A DNA stretch of 64,000 nucleotides, from the NCBI RefSeq assembly GCF_900148835.1, contig NZ_FRYK01000004.1:62001-126000 (forward strand), read 5' to 3'. The notes under the pieces were generated by a model. It was not told the DNA's origin. It saw only the letters and a program-made list of their open reading frames with translations, and did no database searches. The stretch is from Flavobacterium cucumis (lineage in GTDB: Bacteria; Bacteroidota; Bacteroidia; Flavobacteriales; Flavobacteriaceae). Position numbers and translations under genes: made by a program. Positions 36,667 through 47,241 of the stretch are shown in pieces; position 1 is the first letter of the stretch, and every line of letters starts with the position of its first letter.

Positions 36667-37077
36667 CTTTTACTAACCCCAATTTTAAAGCCTGTAAACT
36701 ATATGTTTATAGGCTTTTTTTATAATTATTACACTCTTCTAATATTGTATTTTGTTTCGATTTTTAAAGATTTAAATTTAATTTATAATATTTTGGGTTA
36801 ATTTTTTATCCAAAGCCATAGGTAGTTTTTTGATCTAGATTGTATGGGTGTTTTTTTTTCTTATGTTTGATAACATCAGAATTTAATTGCCTGCCTAATG
36901 ATTCTAAAGGGTTAATTATCAGTATTAATATGGTTTGTGAAAAAGGGAATATTTATGAAAACTCGTATCGTATCGATTTGCAAAATCTTTTGATACCTCT
37001 TTTATTGGATTTTTTTGTAGCGAATGGCTTTTCAATTCTAGATTTAGATAAGTCTGATGATGTATTAACGTATAAAA
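36667..37077. other. gap of about 410 bases, AT-rich, no confident gene
   Basis: Holds the katG terminator (36687-36720) and then very AT-rich sequence. An open frame at 36840-37094 (from an internal ATG at 36930 it would give about 54 residues) has no recognised motif. It could be the broken upstream part of the restriction enzyme remnant that follows, but I could not support that. Confidence 0.5.
36687..36720 (+). terminator. rho-independent terminator after katG
   Basis: AAAGCCTGTAAAC pairs with GTTTATAGGCTTT around a short loop and is followed by seven T. Confidence 0.85.
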
Positions 37078-38313
37078 ATGAGATGTATGGTTAGTAAAGA
37101 TTATTTCGAAACATCAAATTATAATTTAGGTTTTTCAATTAGAGATATTTTTTTAAAGAACAATTTTGATTTAGTTTTAGTAGAATCTGATGAATTAATT
37201 ATGCTTGATGGCTTTAAGCCTTCTGAAAGAACCTTATTTGAATTGCCTATTTTAGATCTAAAAGAAATGATAACAAAATGTAATTTTAGTGAGAATCAAT
37301 TAGCTAAAATCATAAATGCAATAAAAGAGATTAAAGAGAATGAGGTTACTATTTACCCAATAAATTATAGCCCTTTTGACATAAAGTATGGTGTTTTTAC
37401 CGATTTATCTAATAATATGATGGGAAGATCTATAAATTCTACTGTAAAGCATTTCATACAAGGTAAAAATATCGGTTTAGTAGTTTCTAGAACAGTTTTT
37501 GATAATTATGACATTCAAATAACAAATACAATTATAGAAAAAAGAATTATGGCTGCCTCAGAAGCTGATATTCCTACTGTTTATCCATTATATATTTATG
37601 CTCACAAAAACGACCAAAAAAATTTATTAATCAACACTCCTCGCACACCTAATCTCAATAGGGTACTTGTAGATGCTATAGCAAAAGGATTGGATTTACA
37701 GTTTGTACCTGAAAAAGTAGAAGGAAATGTCTGCATGGCAAATAATTCCGAGGTTCGAGATGAGTTTAGAACCACATTTGCTCCAATAGATTTGTTAGAT
37801 TACATCTATGCGGTGTTGCATTCACCAACCTACAGAGAAACGTATAAAGAATTTTTAAAAATAGATTTTCCTAGAGTGCCGTATCCATTTAGAGACGCGA
37901 TTAATCGCGTCTGTACAAAAGAAGAAATTACCAATTTTTGGCAATTAGTAGCATTAGGTGGCGAGTTACGTCAAATTTATTTGTTAGAAAGTTTAGCTGT
38001 AGAAAAATACATTACACAATATCCGAATGACGGAAATAATGTGGTTGGTAAAATACATTTTGAAAACAATAGAGTATATATCAATTACGATAAAGCTTCC
38101 CCTTTGGGGATTGAGGGGCTTCAATATTTCGCAAACGTTCCTGAAGTAGCTTGGAACTGTTACATTGGCGGTTACCAACCCGCCCAAAAATGGATAAAAG
38201 ACCGCATAGGCCGTGAACTAAGTATTGATGAAATTTTCTATTATCAAAAAATCATTGTAGCGTTATCAGAAACGGATAGAATAACGAAGGAAGTTGATAA
38301 AATTAAGATATAA
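37078..38313 (+). pseudogene. remnant of a type ISP/IIG restriction-modification enzyme, C-terminal part
   Basis: A 411-residue frame resembling only the C-terminal target-recognition part of large single-chain restriction-methylase enzymes. Support: 'NYSPFDIKYGVF' (the usual 'YRPFD.R' segment), 'GKNIGLVVSRTV', 'APIDLLDYIYAVLHSPTYRE', 'FLKIDFPRVPYP' and 'FWQLVALGGELRQIYLLE'. The nuclease, helicase and methylase domains, normally over 1000 residues upstream, are absent; an in-frame stop lies four codons before the first ATG and katG is close by. It is probably a decayed fragment of a mobile restriction system. Expression as a solitary specificity protein cannot be excluded. Confidence 0.7.
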
Positions 38314-38365
38314 TTAAGTAGATGTAGACTCGAGCTAAGCGATCAGGAGAAGCAAATAAGATGCT

Positions 38366-38401
38366 GAAACATCCCGAAGCGTCGGGACTGTCCGACAGAG
38401 A
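38366..38401. repeat. intergenic dyad TCCCGA-AGCG-TCGGGA
   Basis: The string 'CATCCCGAAGCGTCGGGACTG' holds a perfect 6-bp GC-rich dyad, unusual in this AT-rich context. It looks like one of the small intergenic repeats common in flavobacteria. No T-run follows, so a terminator role is less likely. Confidence 0.4.
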
Positions 38402-38424
38402 ATATAGATTAATTGAGATGTAAT

Positions 38425-38883
38425 ATGCAAATTATCATAGAAAACGAACTTTTAGAATTACAATATATTCCAGGCAATGGAGCTTGGACTTATCAATTGA
38501 TTGTTCCCTATACCAAAGATATTAAAGGTAAATGGGGAGATTTAAAAGTTTCGGGAACAATTGATGGTTATGCCATTCAGCATAAGAATTTAGGACCTGT
38601 AAAAAATGGTGATAAAAAGTTAGCTATTAATGCTGAAATACGGGAAGCTATTCATAAAAAAGCTGGCGATAAAGTATTGGTGACATTGTATTTAGAAGAT
38701 ACCCAAAAAACTGATGTGCAAACCATTTTAGATTGTTTTGATGAGGCCAATGTTTTGCAGCTTTTTCAAAAACAGGATAAAAAGTATCAGAGAGAACTTC
38801 TGCAGTCGATAATAGATTTAGCAACAGAAGAGCAACAAGTTGCTAGGATAGTTCAGGTAATAAAAATTTTAGAAAGGGATTGA
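38425..38883 (+). CDS. DUF1905/YdeI-type (OmdA) protein
   Basis: About 152 residues from ATG 38425 (a TTG at 38413 adds four). The N-terminal half is a DUF1905 beta-barrel ('KGKWGDLKVSGTIDGYAIQH', 'NAEIREAIHKKAGDKVLVTL'). The C-terminal helices ('LDCFDEANVLQLFQKQDKKY') are a short YdeI/OmdA-like tail. Function unknown in detail. It is a cytoplasmic accessory gene beside the restriction remnant. Confidence 0.7.
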   Translation: MQIIIENELLELQYIPGNGAWTYQLIVPYTKDIKGKWGDLKVSGTIDGYAIQHKNLGPVKNGDKKLAINAEIREAIHKKAGDKVLVTLYLEDTQKTDVQTILDCFDEANVLQLFQKQDKKYQRELLQSIIDLATEEQQVARIVQVIKILERD

Positions 38884-39002
38884 GTTAGGTGTATCGGTTA
38901 CCTACTTTTAAATCTGATTGCCGAAGCGAATGACTAATAACCAGTTCTTTTAGTAACATTATTATATTTCTTAGAATACTTTTATGATTACAAATTTAAA
39001 AA

Positions 39003-39707
39003 ATGAAAAATAGCAAAAATTCTTTTACAGAAGCAGCCCATTCTTTAGATATAATTGACAAGATGTATATGCGATGGAATTGCAAATGGCCGAAGTTTAT
39101 GTCTTTTGATCAAACGGTATCTTGGTTTAAAGAGAAGGAGTTGATTAAACAATCGATTTGGAATGAGATATTGAGTAGCCCAGGGAAATTGCATATTCGA
39201 TTTGATGGATTTGAATCGGGTAATGGTGTGATATTTTTTGATGATATCGTTCATTTTTTTGAAAATGGAAATCAAGTTAAATCTGCATTTAGAATAAATC
39301 AATCGTTGTTGTTAGGTTTTGATGTTTATCATCAAGAACCTAGTATTACACGAGATAAAATTAAAAAGTTGGGAATTGATTTATCGAAACAATATGAAAT
39401 TGAAGATGAAGAGGGTAGACTTAATCTGGTTATTGGAACCACGGATTCTTTAGATGTAAAATCTCCTCAATTTTGGATTGACAAAGACGCGTTGTATTTA
39501 ACAAGAGTTATAGTAGATCATGATAAGCATACGGATATTTTTTTTAAAAATTATGAGATGATAGCCAATTTCCCAGTTGCTACTAAAATTATTTTTGAGA
39601 TTGACAATGAACTCGCTATGGTTGAGGAGTATTTCAACATTCGATTTCTAGAAGACATTGATGAGGCTATTTTTTTACAAGATAATTTCGAAAAAGTAAG
39701 ATGGTAA
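39003..39707 (+). CDS. hypothetical 234-residue protein
   Basis: Not recognised as a named family. It lacks a signal peptide and membrane helices. The body is a run of beta strands with many charged and aromatic residues ('KLHIRFDGFESGNGVIFFDD', 'SPQFWIDKDALYLTRVIVDH'), reminiscent of the LolA-type lipoprotein-carrier fold or DUF proteins of that shape, but this is weak. It is monocistronic with a strong hairpin downstream. Confidence 0.55.
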   Translation: MKNSKNSFTEAAHSLDIIDKMYMRWNCKWPKFMSFDQTVSWFKEKELIKQSIWNEILSSPGKLHIRFDGFESGNGVIFFDDIVHFFENGNQVKSAFRINQSLLLGFDVYHQEPSITRDKIKKLGIDLSKQYEIEDEEGRLNLVIGTTDSLDVKSPQFWIDKDALYLTRVIVDHDKHTDIFFKNYEMIANFPVATKIIFEIDNELAMVEEYFNIRFLEDIDEAIFLQDNFEKVRW

Positions 39708-39834
39708 TCCCGTTGGTTGTAATTGGTTTTCATTTTTGGTATGAATGAGTGATAGGCTCTCAAGTTCATTACATTTTTTAAATAAAAAAGCATAACAAAA
39801 GTATAAGAAAGCATTTTTGTTATAGTACCATAAA

Positions 39835-39868
39835 AAAAGTCCGATTTGCAATTGCAAATCGGACTTTT
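39835..39868. terminator. bidirectional terminator, perfect 34-base palindrome
   Basis: AAAAGTCCGATTTGCAA followed at once by its reverse complement, with A and T runs at the ends. It separates the hypothetical gene from convergent lpdA. A weaker ATAACAAAA/TTTTGTTAT dyad lies just before it. Confidence 0.85.
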
Positions 39869-39902
39869 CTCTATTCTGTACTTAAAAATTCGTATCTCGT
39901 AT

Positions 39903-41291
39903 TTACAAGTGAATCACTTCACCATAAGCATCTGCTACAGCTTCCATAACCGCTTCACTCATCGTTGGATGCGGGTGGACTGCTTTTAAGATTTCGTGTC
40001 CTGTAGTTTCAAGTTTACGAGCTACAACCGCTTCAGCAATCATATCGGTAACGCCAGCGCCAATCATGTGGCAACCTAACCATTCGCCGTATTTCGCATC
40101 AAAAATTACTTTTACAAATCCGTCAGGAGTTCCCGCTGCTTTTGCTTTTCCTGAAGCTGAAAACGGGAATTTACCCACTTTAATATCGTATCCTTTTTCT
40201 TTTGCTTGCTTCTCAGTCATCCCCACAGAAGCAATTTCTGGAGTGGCATACGTACAACCAGGAATGTTTCCGTAATCTAACGCTTCAACATGTAAACCTG
40301 CAATTTTTTCCACACATAAAATACCTTCAGCCGAAGCTACGTGCGCTAAAGCTTGTCCTGGTGTTACGTCACCAATTGCGTAGTAACCTGGAACGTTTGT
40401 TTGGTAATATGCGTTTACTAAAATTTTATCTCTATCGGTAGCAATACCCGTTTCTTCTAATCCGATGTTTTCGATGTTGGTTTTAATTCCAACTGCTGAT
40501 AATAGGATATCGGCTTCTAAAACTTCTTCTCCTTTTGCTGTTTTTACGAATGCTTTAACTCCGTTTCCAGAAGTATCAATTCTTTCTACAGAAGAATTTG
40601 TCATTACGTTGATTCCTGCTTTTTTCAACGAACGCTCAAATTGTTTTGAGATGTCTTCGTCTTCTACTGGAACTACGTTTGGCATGAATTCGACAATGGT
40701 AACTTCAGTTCCCATTGCGTTATAGAAATGAGCAAACTCAACTCCAATCGCACCAGAACCTACTACAATCATTTTCTTTGGTTGTTCCGCTAACGTCATC
40801 GCTTGGCGGTAACCGATTACTTTTTTACCATCTTGAGGTAAGTTTGGTAATTCGCGAGAACGCGCTCCTGTTGCAATGATGATATGATCTGCAGCATATT
40901 CCGTAACTTTTCCATCAGCAGCAGTAACATCAACTTTTTTACCAGGTTTTACTTTTCCGAAACCATCAATAACGTCAATTTTATTTTTCTTCATCAAGAA
41001 TTGAACCCCTTTGCTCATTCCTTCTGCTACATCACGAGAACGTTTTACAACAGCAGAAAAATCTTTGTCAAATTCCTTAACGGTTAATCCGTAATCTGAA
41101 GCATGTTTTAGGTAATCAAAAACTTGAGCTGATTTTAATAATGCTTTCGTTGGGATACAACCCCAATTCAAACAAATTCCACCCAAATTTTCTTTTTCGA
41201 TGACGGCTACTTTAAAGCCTAATTGTGATGCTCTAATAGCGGTTACATAACCACCAGGACCACTTCCTAAAACTATGATATCGTATTTCAT
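39903..41291 (-). CDS. lpdA: dihydrolipoyl dehydrogenase (E3)
   Basis: A 462-residue FAD/NAD-disulfide oxidoreductase. FAD motif 'VLGSGPGGYVTAIRASQLG', redox disulfide 'GGICLNWGCIPTKALL', NAD motif 'VVGSGAIGVEFAHFYNAMG' and the C-terminal catalytic His-Glu ('AVHPHPTMSEAVMEA') are all present. It serves 2-oxo acid dehydrogenase complexes and the glycine cleavage system. Monocistronic in this window. Confidence 0.96.
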   Translation of the reverse strand: MKYDIIVLGSGPGGYVTAIRASQLGFKVAVIEKENLGGICLNWGCIPTKALLKSAQVFDYLKHASDYGLTVKEFDKDFSAVVKRSRDVAEGMSKGVQFLMKKNKIDVIDGFGKVKPGKKVDVTAADGKVTEYAADHIIIATGARSRELPNLPQDGKKVIGYRQAMTLAEQPKKMIVVGSGAIGVEFAHFYNAMGTEVTIVEFMPNVVPVEDEDISKQFERSLKKAGINVMTNSSVERIDTSGNGVKAFVKTAKGEEVLEADILLSAVGIKTNIENIGLEETGIATDRDKILVNAYYQTNVPGYYAIGDVTPGQALAHVASAEGILCVEKIAGLHVEALDYGNIPGCTYATPEIASVGMTEKQAKEKGYDIKVGKFPFSASGKAKAAGTPDGFVKVIFDAKYGEWLGCHMIGAGVTDMIAEAVVARKLETTGHEILKAVHPHPTMSEAVMEAVADAYGEVIHL

Positions 41292-41536
41292 TTTTAAAAG
41301 TATTTCAGTTTTTTATAAGTTGCGAATTTAAGGAAATTAAATTAAATAACCTTCAAAATTCAAATTCCAAAATTCAAATAAATTATCATTTCAGGAACAT
41401 AGATTTAAGAAATTTTAAAAAGTACTAATTCTTTTTTAATCCGTGTTCTAAAGAAAAAAGGCAAGTTCAAGAGATGATGTTACACGTAAAGACAAACGTT
41501 GCGTGTAATTTGAAACCCGAAACTTTGAACCTGAAA
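41292..41536. other. intergenic stretch of about 245 bases with simple repeats
   Basis: AT-rich with repeated 'AAATTC' words at 41355-41385 and a 'GAAACCCGAAACTTTGAACC' string at 41511-41530, similar to the 'GAACCCGAAATTT' words after nosY. No gene or clear terminator is seen. Confidence 0.4.
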
Positions 41537-43357
41537 CTATTCAACTTCAACTGCAAACTGTGAATCATACAATTTCTTGTAATAACCATTAGGTTTGTTA
41601 ATCAGTTCATTATGTTTACCAAATTCTACGATTTGACCTTTGTCCATTACAATGATTTTGCTAGCATTTACAATGGTGGCTAAGCGATGCGCAATTACTA
41701 TAGAAGTTCTATTTTGAGTTATAGTTTCTGTAGCTTTTTGAATCAATTCTTCAGAATGTGTATCGATAGAAGAGGTGGCTTCATCTAAAATTAAAATACT
41801 CGGATTACTAACATATGCTCTTAAAAAGGCAATCAATTGGCGCTGCCCTGAAGATAGCATCACTCCGCGCTCTTTTACGTTGTAATCGTAGCCTCCTGGT
41901 AAGGTCATGATAAAATCGTGTACTCCAATTTTTTTTGCAGCAGCTATAACATTTTCTCTTGTAATTTCTTTATTGTGTAGCGTTATGTTATTATAAATGC
42001 TATCCGAAAATAAGAAAACATCCTGTAAAACTATAGCAATTTGCTTGCGGAGGCTTTCTAGTGTGTAACTTTTAATATTTTGGTTATCTATAGTGATTTC
42101 ACCCGAATCGATTTCATAAAAACGATTTAATAAATTGATTATGGTTGATTTTCCTGCACCAGTACTTCCTACAATAGCAATAGTTTCGCCAGGCTTTACT
42201 TCTAAATTAATTCCTTTTAAAACTTCTTCATTTTTGATGTAGCTAAAACGAACCTCTTTTAATTGGATAAGCCCTTTAAAATGGATTGCTTTTATACAGC
42301 CTTTGTCTTGCACATTATCTTCGGTATCTAGAATTTCAAATACTCTATCTGCAGCGACAATTCCCATTTGCATGACATTGAATTTATCTGCAATTTGTCG
42401 AAGTGGATTGTATAACATTGTTATGTACATGTTAAAAGCAACTAATTGTCCGATGGTGGTATCAGTATCACCATTTATAATCCAGATAGCCCCAAAATAA
42501 ACTACTAATCCGATGCTTATATTGGAGATGATATCTGCTATTGGAAAAAAAATGGAATTGTATAAAATATTTTTAAGCCATGCTTTATTGTGTTTTTCAT
42601 TGATTTCTTTAAACTTTTCTAACTCTATTTTTTCTCTGTTAAAAAGTTGAACGATTTTCATTCCAGTTAAACGCTCTTGAACAAAGGTGTTTAAATTCGC
42701 AACTTCATTTCGGACTTCTTTAAAGGCAACTTTCATTTTACGGTTGAAAATATTAGTTGCAATTAAAATTAAAGGCATAATTAATAATACAATTCCAGTG
42801 ATTTTCCAGTTTACGACCAACATGAAAACGATTACAATAATCATTTTCAATACATCACTTACAATCATGAAAAGGCCTTGGCTAAAAATACTTGCTATGG
42901 ATTCAATATCTGAGACAGATCGGGTTACTAATTTTCCAACAGGTTCGTTGTCAAAATATTTCATCTTAAAAGACGTTATGTGATTGTATAATTTATCACG
43001 TAAGTCCTTGATAATATCTTGACCTAACCAATTGGCTAAATAAGTGAAATAGAATTGCGATATTGCTTCTAATACCAGAGCAATAAACATAATAACTACA
43101 AGTGTTTTAAGATTGGTAGCGTTGTCATTTCCTGAAAAGAAATAATGCATAAATCCTTCAAAATATTGTTGGATTATATTGGTCTCTTTCTTGGTTTCAA
43201 CCAAATAATTATCAATAGTAAAGTTTAATAGAAAAGGTCTTAGTGCAGTAATTATTGCTAAGAAAATAGCCCAAAAACTCACAAAGTATAATTTCCCTTT
43301 GTAAGGTTTCGCATACTCAAGCAATTTATAAAATGACGATTTTTTTCTTTTACTCAT
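41537..43357 (-). CDS. ABC exporter with fused membrane and ATPase domains
   Basis: A 606-residue half-transporter: six membrane helices (residues 20-310), then an ATPase with Walker A 'VGSTGAGKSTIINLL', signature 'LSSGQRQLIAFLRA' and Walker B 'ILILDEATSSIDTHSEE'. The type is that of lipid or multidrug exporters (MsbA/MdlB-like). The substrate is unknown. It overlaps truA by eight bases. Confidence 0.93.
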   Translation of the reverse strand: MSKRKKSSFYKLLEYAKPYKGKLYFVSFWAIFLAIITALRPFLLNFTIDNYLVETKKETNIIQQYFEGFMHYFFSGNDNATNLKTLVVIMFIALVLEAISQFYFTYLANWLGQDIIKDLRDKLYNHITSFKMKYFDNEPVGKLVTRSVSDIESIASIFSQGLFMIVSDVLKMIIVIVFMLVVNWKITGIVLLIMPLILIATNIFNRKMKVAFKEVRNEVANLNTFVQERLTGMKIVQLFNREKIELEKFKEINEKHNKAWLKNILYNSIFFPIADIISNISIGLVVYFGAIWIINGDTDTTIGQLVAFNMYITMLYNPLRQIADKFNVMQMGIVAADRVFEILDTEDNVQDKGCIKAIHFKGLIQLKEVRFSYIKNEEVLKGINLEVKPGETIAIVGSTGAGKSTIINLLNRFYEIDSGEITIDNQNIKSYTLESLRKQIAIVLQDVFLFSDSIYNNITLHNKEITRENVIAAAKKIGVHDFIMTLPGGYDYNVKERGVMLSSGQRQLIAFLRAYVSNPSILILDEATSSIDTHSEELIQKATETITQNRTSIVIAHRLATIVNASKIIVMDKGQIVEFGKHNELINKPNGYYKKLYDSQFAVEVE

Positions 43358-44108
43358 TGATTTTTTTTCTTTCTGTTATGTAAGGATACCTAACTTTTAC
43401 CAAATATAATCCATGTGCTGGAACTGAAAATCCAGCTTTTCCTCTATTTTTACTCTCTATGATGGTGCGTAATGCAGTAACTTCAATTTTACCTAAGCCT
43501 ATATTAATCATGGTACCCACAATTGCTCTTACCATATTTCGTAAAAAGCGATCTGCCGTGATGGTAAATATAAGTTGATTTCCTGATTGTTTCCAATGCG
43601 CTTCCGAAATGTTACAATTGAAAGTATTCACATCAGTATGAACTTTTGAAAAACATTCAAAATCAGTGTAGTCAAATAAAATTTGACAAGCTTCGTTCAT
43701 TTTATCCACATCTAAATGATGGGAATGATACCAACTACCTTCGGCTATAAACACATCTTTGTAGGTGTGGATATAATATTCATAAGTTCTATAAGTTGCA
43801 TCGAAACGAGCGTGAGCTTCATCGGTTACCTTTAGAATACGATAGATTACAATAGATGGAGGTAAAAACGAATTCAATTTGTGTGACCAATAATCGGAAT
43901 CTAGTTCCAAACCGGTCTCAAAATGTGCATACATTTGTTTTGCATGAACACCAGCATCGGTTCTTCCTGCGCCAACAATTGTTATTGTTTCTCTAAAAAC
44001 GGTAGAAAGTGCTTTTTCCAAAGTTTCCTGTACCGAGATGGCGTCAGGCTGACTCTGAAATCCGTGGAATTTTTTTCCGTTGTAGGCAAATTCTATGAAA
44101 TATCTCAA
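43350..44108 (-). CDS. truA: tRNA pseudouridine(38-40) synthase
   Basis: A 252-residue TruA with catalytic Asp in 'IVGAGRTDAGVHAKQMYAH' and the conserved 'RFDATYRTYEYYIHTY' and 'FLRNMVRAIVGTMINIG' segments. It modifies the anticodon stem-loop. The start gives the usual family N-terminus 'MRYFIEFAYNGKKFHGFQ'. Overlaps the ABC exporter gene. Confidence 0.95.
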   Translation of the reverse strand: MRYFIEFAYNGKKFHGFQSQPDAISVQETLEKALSTVFRETITIVGAGRTDAGVHAKQMYAHFETGLELDSDYWSHKLNSFLPPSIVIYRILKVTDEAHARFDATYRTYEYYIHTYKDVFIAEGSWYHSHHLDVDKMNEACQILFDYTDFECFSKVHTDVNTFNCNISEAHWKQSGNQLIFTITADRFLRNMVRAIVGTMINIGLGKIEVTALRTIIESKNRGKAGFSVPAHGLYLVKVRYPYITERKKINE

Positions 44109-44205
44109 AATAGGATGTTTGGTTTTCTTAAATAGCTTGCAAATTTACAAAATTCAAAAGTAAACTTCCTTTCAAATTGTGATAATAAAAACTTAATTTT
44201 GTCTT

Positions 44206-44700
44206 ATGAAGAAAATTCTATTGTTATCTGACACCCACAGTCATATTGATGCTACTATTTTGAAATATGTAGACCAAGCTGATGAAGTTTGGCACGCTGG
44301 AGATATCGGAAATTTAGAAGTTACGGATGCTATTCAAAAACGAAAACCACTTCGCGCGGTGTATGGAAACATTGATGATGAAAAAGCACGTTTAGAATTC
44401 CCATTAAACAATCGTTTTTACTGTGAAGGAGTTGATGTTTGGATTACTCATATTGGGGGTTATCCTGATAAATATAGTCCAGCAATTCGAACAGAAATCA
44501 CCCAAAGGCCTCCAAAATTATTTATTTGTGGACATTCTCACATTTTAAAGGTGCAATTTGATAAGAAGTTGAATTTATTGCATATGAATCCAGGTGCTTG
44601 TGGAAAATATGGGTTTCATCAGGTACGTACGATGTTGCGTTTTGAAATCGATGGTGATAAAATCCAGCGTTTGGAGGTGATTGAACTAGGGAAGAAATAG
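44206..44700 (+). CDS. YfcE/MJ0936-type metallophosphoesterase
   Basis: A 164-residue phosphodiesterase with all metal-binding motifs: 'LLSDTHSH' (Asp, His), 'HAGDIGN' (Asp), 'VYGNID' (Asn), 'THIGGYP' and 'CGHSHI' (His). It probably hydrolyses phosphodiesters; the natural substrate is not known. Monocistronic, with a strong terminator after it. Confidence 0.92.
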   Translation: MKKILLLSDTHSHIDATILKYVDQADEVWHAGDIGNLEVTDAIQKRKPLRAVYGNIDDEKARLEFPLNNRFYCEGVDVWITHIGGYPDKYSPAIRTEITQRPPKLFICGHSHILKVQFDKKLNLLHMNPGACGKYGFHQVRTMLRFEIDGDKIQRLEVIELGKK

Positions 44701-44738
44701 TGTTCAGTATTCAGTCACAATTTTAAGTTTAGATAAAC

Positions 44739-44771
44739 AAAAAAATCCGAAACTTTCGCTTCGGATTTTTT
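44739..44771. terminator. bidirectional rho-independent terminator
   Basis: AAAAAATCCGAA ... TTCGGATTTTTT stem around an 8-9-base loop between convergent genes. Confidence 0.85.
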
Positions 44772-44800
44772 CTTCGCACTAATAAACTAAGATGATAGGT

Positions 44801-45211
44801 TTATCGTAATCGATCAACAGATTTTACGAGATCTTCGTCCTTTTTGATTGCCTTGTTTGCCAAGACTAATAAAACGATAGAAATAGCTGGAAGAAACATC
44901 CCAATACCCTTCTCAGAAACCGAAGTTTCTCCGGATAAGTTTAGTGAACGATACACAAAAAATCCTAGTAAAATAAAGTTAAATATCATGTTCAACCTGT
45001 TCAATACAAATTGATTTTGTCTCTTTTTAAAATTTAAAATACTATAAATTGCCAACAAAGCTGAAACAACAAACATAATAATGTGAAACAAAGAAGCTGT
45101 AAAAAATACTTCCTTTTTGTCTACCGTTGTCCATAAGGAAAAAACAAAAGGTAAAGCTCCCATCACAATTGCGCTGATTGCCATATAAACCGTTTGAATT
45201 CTTTGTAACAT
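44801..45211 (-). CDS. DUF4293 family membrane protein
   Basis: A 136-residue protein with four membrane helices. It starts with the family's 'MLQRIQTVYMAISAIVMGAL' and ends in a short charged tail. Restricted to Bacteroidota as far as I know; function unknown. Divergent from rho, a common arrangement in the group. Confidence 0.85.
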   Translation of the reverse strand: MLQRIQTVYMAISAIVMGALPFVFSLWTTVDKKEVFFTASLFHIIMFVVSALLAIYSILNFKKRQNQFVLNRLNMIFNFILLGFFVYRSLNLSGETSVSEKGIGMFLPAISIVLLVLANKAIKKDEDLVKSVDRLR

Positions 45212-45398
45212 TGTTTTTTAGTTTTGTTGAGCAAAAATAGTATTTCTTTTCAATTAAAACTATTGTTATTTCCAAATTTATTCGTACTATTGCATAGTAT
45301 TAGTCGTAAGTACTTCATTCTACGACATCTTACACCTCAAAAAAAATCTATCTTTTTTTGTTTTTAACTCAATCAACAATTTTATTCAACTTATATCC

Positions 45399-47180
45399 AT
45401 GTTTGATATTGAAGTATTAAAAGAGATGAAACTCTCTGATTTGCAAGAGATTGCAAAAGTCGCTAAAATCAACAAATACCGTTCTCTCAAAAAAGACGAT
45501 TTGGTATATCAAATTTTAGACTTACAAGCAGCTAAACCCGAAGTAATTAAATCAGAATTGCCTAAAGAAGTTGCCGCTGACCAACCAAAGGAAAAAAGAG
45601 CAAGAATTGCTCCCAAAAAGGAAGTAAATCAAGCGCCAAAAATCAAAAAAGATTTGTTTTCAAAACCTTTGAAAGATTTGCCAGAAGAAGAAGTTATTCC
45701 TGTGGCCACTGAAAAAATAGTGACAGAAACAAAAGCAACAGCCAAGAATAATGTTTTGCCAAAACCTGATGAGAAGTCGCCTCGGAAAGATTTTAAAAAT
45801 AAGAAACCTTTACCAACCAAAGAAGCTACTACCGAAGTTATTCCTACAACAGAAAAACCGACCACAGAATCTACTGCTATTGAAATTCCACAAAACGATA
45901 AAAATTTGCCAAAAAATCCTAATTTCAAGGCAAATCAAAATAATCCCAACCATCCTGATTACAAGAAAAGTAATCCTACAGAGGGAAATAATGGTAACAA
46001 CGGAAATACCAACAAAAATCCTCATCAAAATAAAAAGCAAAATTTTAGAGAACCCGATTTTGAGTTCGACGGAATTATTGAAAGTGAAGGCGTTTTAGAA
46101 ATGATGCCTGATGGTTACGGATTTTTACGTTCATCAGATTACAATTACCTAGCTTCTCCAGATGATATTTATTTGTCTACTTCTCAAATTCGTTTGTTCG
46201 GATTAAAAACAGGGGATACGGTAAAAGGAGTTGTTCGTCCTCCAAAAGAAGGTGAGAAATATTTTCCATTGGTAAAAGTATTAAAAATTAACGGTCACGA
46301 CCCACAAGTCGTACGGGATAGAATTTCATTCGAACATTTAACCCCGGTTTTCCCAACAGAAAAATTCAACTTAGCAGAACGTAATAGTACGGTTTCAACT
46401 CGTATTATTGATTTGTTTTCGCCAATTGGAAAGGGACAACGTGGTATGATTGTAGCCCAACCCAAAACGGGTAAAACCATGTTATTGAAAGATGTTGCAA
46501 ACGCTATTGCTGCGAATCATCCAGAAGTTTATTTAATTGTTTTATTGATTGATGAACGTCCAGAAGAGGTAACGGATATGCAACGTAGCGTGCGTGGTGA
46601 AGTAATTGCTTCTACTTTCGATAGAGAACCACAAGAACACGTGAAAATTGCAAATATTGTTTTAGAAAAAGCAAAACGTTTAGTAGAATGTGGTCATGAT
46701 GTAGTGATTTTATTAGACTCGATTACGCGTTTAGCGAGAGCTTATAATACGGTTCAACCTGCTTCTGGAAAAGTATTGAGTGGTGGTGTAGATGCAAATG
46801 CGTTACAAAAACCAAAACGTTTCTTTGGAGCGGCTCGTAATGTGGAAAACGGTGGTTCGTTAAGTATCATCGCAACGGCATTAACAGAAACCGGTTCTAA
46901 AATGGACGAAGTTATCTTTGAAGAGTTCAAAGGAACTGGTAATATGGAATTACAGCTGGACAGAAGAATTGCTAACAAACGTATTTTCCCTGCAATCGAT
47001 TTGGTTTCTTCAAGTACACGTCGAGACGATTTGCTATTAGACGAAAACACGATCCAAAGAATGTGGATTATGCGTAAATACTTAGCCGATATGAACCCAG
47101 TAGAAGCTATGGATTTCATCCACGATCGTTTCAAGAAAACGCGAAACAACGAAGAATTTTTAATTTCGATGAATCAATAA
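45399..47180 (+). CDS. rho: transcription termination factor Rho with long N-terminal insertion
   Basis: A 593-residue Rho. Residues 1-45 form the N-terminal helical domain ('[20 protein letters not shown]'). Residues 50-215 are a low-complexity Lys/Pro/Asn/Glu-rich insertion usual in Bacteroidota. The rest is standard: RNA-binding '[19 protein letters not shown]', Walker A '[14 protein letters not shown]', '[19 protein letters not shown]' and the C-terminal motif region. It ends transcripts by RNA translocation. Length beyond the usual 420 is due to the insertion. Confidence 0.97.
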   Translation: MFDIEVLKEMKLSDLQEIAKVAKINKYRSLKKDDLVYQILDLQAAKPEVIKSELPKEVAADQPKEKRARIAPKKEVNQAPKIKKDLFSKPLKDLPEEEVIPVATEKIVTETKATAKNNVLPKPDEKSPRKDFKNKKPLPTKEATTEVIPTTEKPTTESTAIEIPQNDKNLPKNPNFKANQNNPNHPDYKKSNPTEGNNGNNGNTNKNPHQNKKQNFREPDFEFDGIIESEGVLEMMPDGYGFLRSSDYNYLASPDDIYLSTSQIRLFGLKTGDTVKGVVRPPKEGEKYFPLVKVLKINGHDPQVVRDRISFEHLTPVFPTEKFNLAERNSTVSTRIIDLFSPIGKGQRGMIVAQPKTGKTMLLKDVANAIAANHPEVYLIVLLIDERPEEVTDMQRSVRGEVIASTFDREPQEHVKIANIVLEKAKRLVECGHDVVILLDSITRLARAYNTVQPASGKVLSGGVDANALQKPKRFFGAARNVENGGSLSIIATALTETGSKMDEVIFEEFKGTGNMELQLDRRIANKRIFPAIDLVSSSTRRDDLLLDENTIQRMWIMRKYLADMNPVEAMDFIHDRFKKTRNNEEFLISMNQ

Positions 47181-47186
47181 AAATAG

Positions 47187-47214
47187 AAACTCCGATGAAA
47201 ATCGGAGTTTTTTT
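47187..47214 (+). terminator. rho-independent terminator after rho
   Basis: AAACTCCGAT-GAAA-ATCGGAGTTT stem with a stable GAAA tetraloop and seven T. Confidence 0.9.
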
Positions 47215-47241
47215 ATGGGTTTAATTTTGAATAGTACTTAT

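Noticed and set aside
36840..37094. Open frame of 84 codons before the restriction remnant
   Set aside because: The first 30 codons overlap a T-run-rich gap, no motif is visible and the frame does not join the following one. Kept only as part of the gap description.
45540..46050. Repetitive Lys/Asn/Pro/Glu-rich stretch in rho as a separate or inserted gene
   Set aside because: It is in frame with both Rho halves and such insertions are usual in Bacteroidota Rho.
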